This document shows, piece by piece, positions 63,951 to 64,000 of a DNA stretch of 64,000 nucleotides. This DNA comes from Collinsella provencensis (GTDB lineage Bacteria > Actinomycetota > Coriobacteriia > Coriobacteriales > Coriobacteriaceae). Position numbers and translations under genes: made by a program. A model generated the notes under the pieces. It ran no database searches. It worked only from the letters and a program-made list of their open reading frames with translations, and was not told the DNA's origin. Numbering within the stretch: position 1 is the stretch's first letter; every line of letters starts with the position of its first letter. The stretch covers positions 860,530-924,529 of the forward strand of contig NZ_LT904908.1 of the NCBI RefSeq assembly GCF_900199705.1, written 5' to 3'.

Positions 63951-64000
63951 TTATGCCTCGAACGGATGAATGGTCACGCCCTTAACCACGCGGTTGACGG
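63951..64000 (-). CDS. C-terminal end of an unidentified gene
   Basis: The last 16 codons of a minus-strand gene (VNRVVKGVTIHPFEA then TAA). A clear terminator follows, which supports a real gene end. The fragment is too short to assign. Its position upstream of nagA on the same strand would suit an amino-sugar gene, but this is only a guess. Confidence 0.55.
   Translation of the reverse strand, partial: VNRVVKGVTIHPFEA

Overview
The window reads as chromosomal DNA of a GC-rich, saccharolytic, anaerobic gut actinobacterium of the class Coriobacteriia, most like Collinsella. This is inferred from gene content: many PTS and DeoR/BglG sugar loci, a giant acyl-CoA dehydratase activase-type protein, class III fructose-bisphosphatase, PEP carboxylase and NagA, all in high-GC codon usage. 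I see no tRNA or rRNA gene, insertion sequence, prophage or CRISPR array. Long ORFs opposite the large genes are GC-driven shadows and are left out.

Layout. 1-4.2 kb: 5' part of an HtrA protease, a DUF389 membrane protein, and a hipBA module with three operator palindromes. 4.2-9.6 kb: TetR regulator plus a 1517-residue activase/dehydratase-like protein. 9.7-16.3 kb: beta-glucoside operon (licT-bglF-bglA-MFS) with a RAT/terminator antitermination switch, followed by a HAD phosphatase. 16.4-23 kb: ZIP transporter, YbjQ protein, a deformylase-like protein lacking the catalytic Glu, Gfo/Idh oxidoreductase, a GyrI-like protein behind a LexA-like box, an iron-sulfur flavoprotein and an M18 aminopeptidase. 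23.4-26.5 kb: a redox cluster (AKR, flavodoxin, MerR, CMD-cupin) with three MerR-type 19-bp-spacer promoters. 26.5-31.6 kb: B3/B4 protein and a polar amino acid ABC operon ending in a C26 peptidase. 31.8-38.1 kb: Fbp, a Cys-rich FeoB-associated protein with a DtxR-like box, and a TPP-riboswitch thiamine-precursor ABC operon. 38.2-39.9 kb: a Fic gene bracketed by two copies of an 89-bp inverted-repeat element, followed in frame by a remnant of another gene. 39.9-49.8 kb: aspS, ppc, hisS, threonine aldolase, GNAT, EamA. 49.9-57.7 kb: a PTS/class II aldolase/AKR/HAD operon divergent from dhaK-dhaL. 57.8-64 kb: two DeoR regulators, a class II ketose-bisphosphate aldolase, a PfkB kinase, a TPR-like protein, nagA and the tail of another gene.

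How it fits together. Most loci import and split sugars: beta-glucosides are taken up, phosphorylated and hydrolysed; an unidentified ketose appears to enter by a GatBC-type PTS and be cleaved by RhaD/FucA-type aldolases, with AKR and DhaKL handling the fragments; ketose phosphates go through PfkB and the FbaA/GatY-type aldolase; amino sugars go through NagA. The most unusual material is non-coding: predicted operators at hipBA, MerR, LexA and DtxR sites, several inverted-repeat elements, and repeated sequence copies spanning the stop codons of several genes.
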